Below, piece by piece: positions 6,322 to 6,750 of a DNA stretch of 6,750 nucleotides. Within the stretch, counting starts at the first letter, position 1. Each line of letters begins with the position of its first letter. Source of the stretch: Spirosomataceae bacterium. Lineage in GTDB: Bacteria; Bacteroidota; Bacteroidia; Cytophagales; Spirosomataceae. The stretch is from assembly GCA_025455795.1 (NCBI GenBank), contig JALOLW010000233.1, positions 1-6,750 of the forward strand, given 5' to 3'. The notes under the pieces are model-generated. The model was not told where the DNA came from. It was given only the letters and a program-made list of their open reading frames with translations, and did no database searches. The position numbers and the translations under genes were made by a program.

Positions 6322-6750
6322 ATGAAAACCGAAAGCCTTTCTATACTCTTAGACCAAATTGCCGCGTACAAGCGCAAATACTACATCAATCAGTTGGTAA
6401 AAGGGACGATATTTTCGGCAGCGTTGATATTGTCAGCCTACTTATTGGTCAATACCGTTGAGTATTTTGGGCGGTTCAATACCACCATGCGCGGTATCTT
6501 GTTTTTCAGTTTTTTGGCCGTATTAGGCTACGCCTTGGTCAAGTGGGTGATTATGCCGTTGGTATATTTGTACGGCCTGCGACGTACCCTGAGCGACGAA
6601 GATGCCGCTGCTCAAATCGGTAATTTCTTCCCCGAAATCGGTGATAAACTCCTCAATACCCTTCAACTTCGCAGTCTTTCGGTCAATCAAACCGACCTCA
6701 TCGAGGCGAGTATTCAGCAGCGGTCGAAGCAGTTGATGATAGTGCGGTTT
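6322..6750 (+). CDS. DUF4175-like membrane protein, N-terminal part (runs off the window)
   Basis: An open frame of 143 codons starts at ATG 6322 and continues past the right edge. The visible part begins with an amphipathic, basic helix (residues 1-25, containing AAYKRKYYINQ). Two transmembrane segments follow, at about 28-46 (IFSAALILSAYLLV) and 57-82 (GILFFSFLAVLGYALVKW and on), separated by a short loop with Arg51. The following soluble region has SDEDAAAQIG (91-100) and FFPEIGDKLLNTLQL (102-116), then LIEASIQQRSKQL (126-138). From memory, this 'A..IG..FPE..DKLLN.LQL' pattern is characteristic of Bacteroidota proteins annotated as DUF4175, typically around 1100 residues, so most of the protein is missing here. 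Its biochemical role is not established. It is transcribed divergently from the ROK operon, with no visible functional link. The start is supported by the onset of coding sequence right after an AT-rich leader with a candidate promoter; there is no clear Shine-Dalgarno, as expected in this phylum. Confidence 0.85.
   Translation, partial: MKTESLSILLDQIAAYKRKYYINQLVKGTIFSAALILSAYLLVNTVEYFGRFNTTMRGILFFSFLAVLGYALVKWVIMPLVYLYGLRRTLSDEDAAAQIGNFFPEIGDKLLNTLQLRSLSVNQTDLIEASIQQRSKQLMIVRF

Noticed and set aside
1..6750. tRNA, rRNA, CRISPR array, insertion sequence or attachment site
   Set aside because: I saw no cloverleaf-like sequence, regularly spaced repeats, transposase coding or terminal inverted repeats. 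Nearly all of the window is explained by the five genes.

Overview
The window most likely comes from a member of the Bacteroidota, probably the Cytophagales. This rests on gene content: a periplasmic two-component-regulator-propeller histidine kinase, a ROK repressor of the type common in these genomes and a DUF4175-like membrane protein. Upstream regions are AT-rich and lack Shine-Dalgarno sequences, and some contain TAnnTTTG-like -7 elements typical of the phylum. Genus cannot be fixed from sequence reading alone.

Layout: the left and middle parts are coded on the minus strand. Positions 1-313 hold the N-terminal part of a gene that leaves the window. It overlaps by 4 bases (ATGA) with a 447-residue P-loop ATPase (310-1653). 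These two genes form one translationally coupled pair with its own possible promoter near 1670-1677. After an 84-base spacer comes a second minus-strand operon: a ROK-family winged-helix regulator (4861-6093) followed 6 bases later by a 1038-residue propeller histidine kinase (1738-4854). A 228-base divergent intergenic region (6094-6321) contains phased A/T tracts, an imperfect palindrome and a candidate promoter. It separates the ROK operon from a plus-strand, right-truncated DUF4175-like membrane protein (6322-6750).

How the genes may work together: the ROK regulator probably senses a sugar or sugar derivative in the cytoplasm. The co-transcribed kinase probably senses an extracytoplasmic ligand through its propellers. 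Together they look like a two-tier carbohydrate-responsive regulatory unit, although no response regulator or transport/hydrolase gene is in view. The ATPase plus its overlapping partner resembles a recurrent but, to my knowledge, unnamed two-gene STAND-like NTPase module. It is the best candidate here for an undescribed system, possibly defence or stress related, but the partner's effector region lies outside the window.
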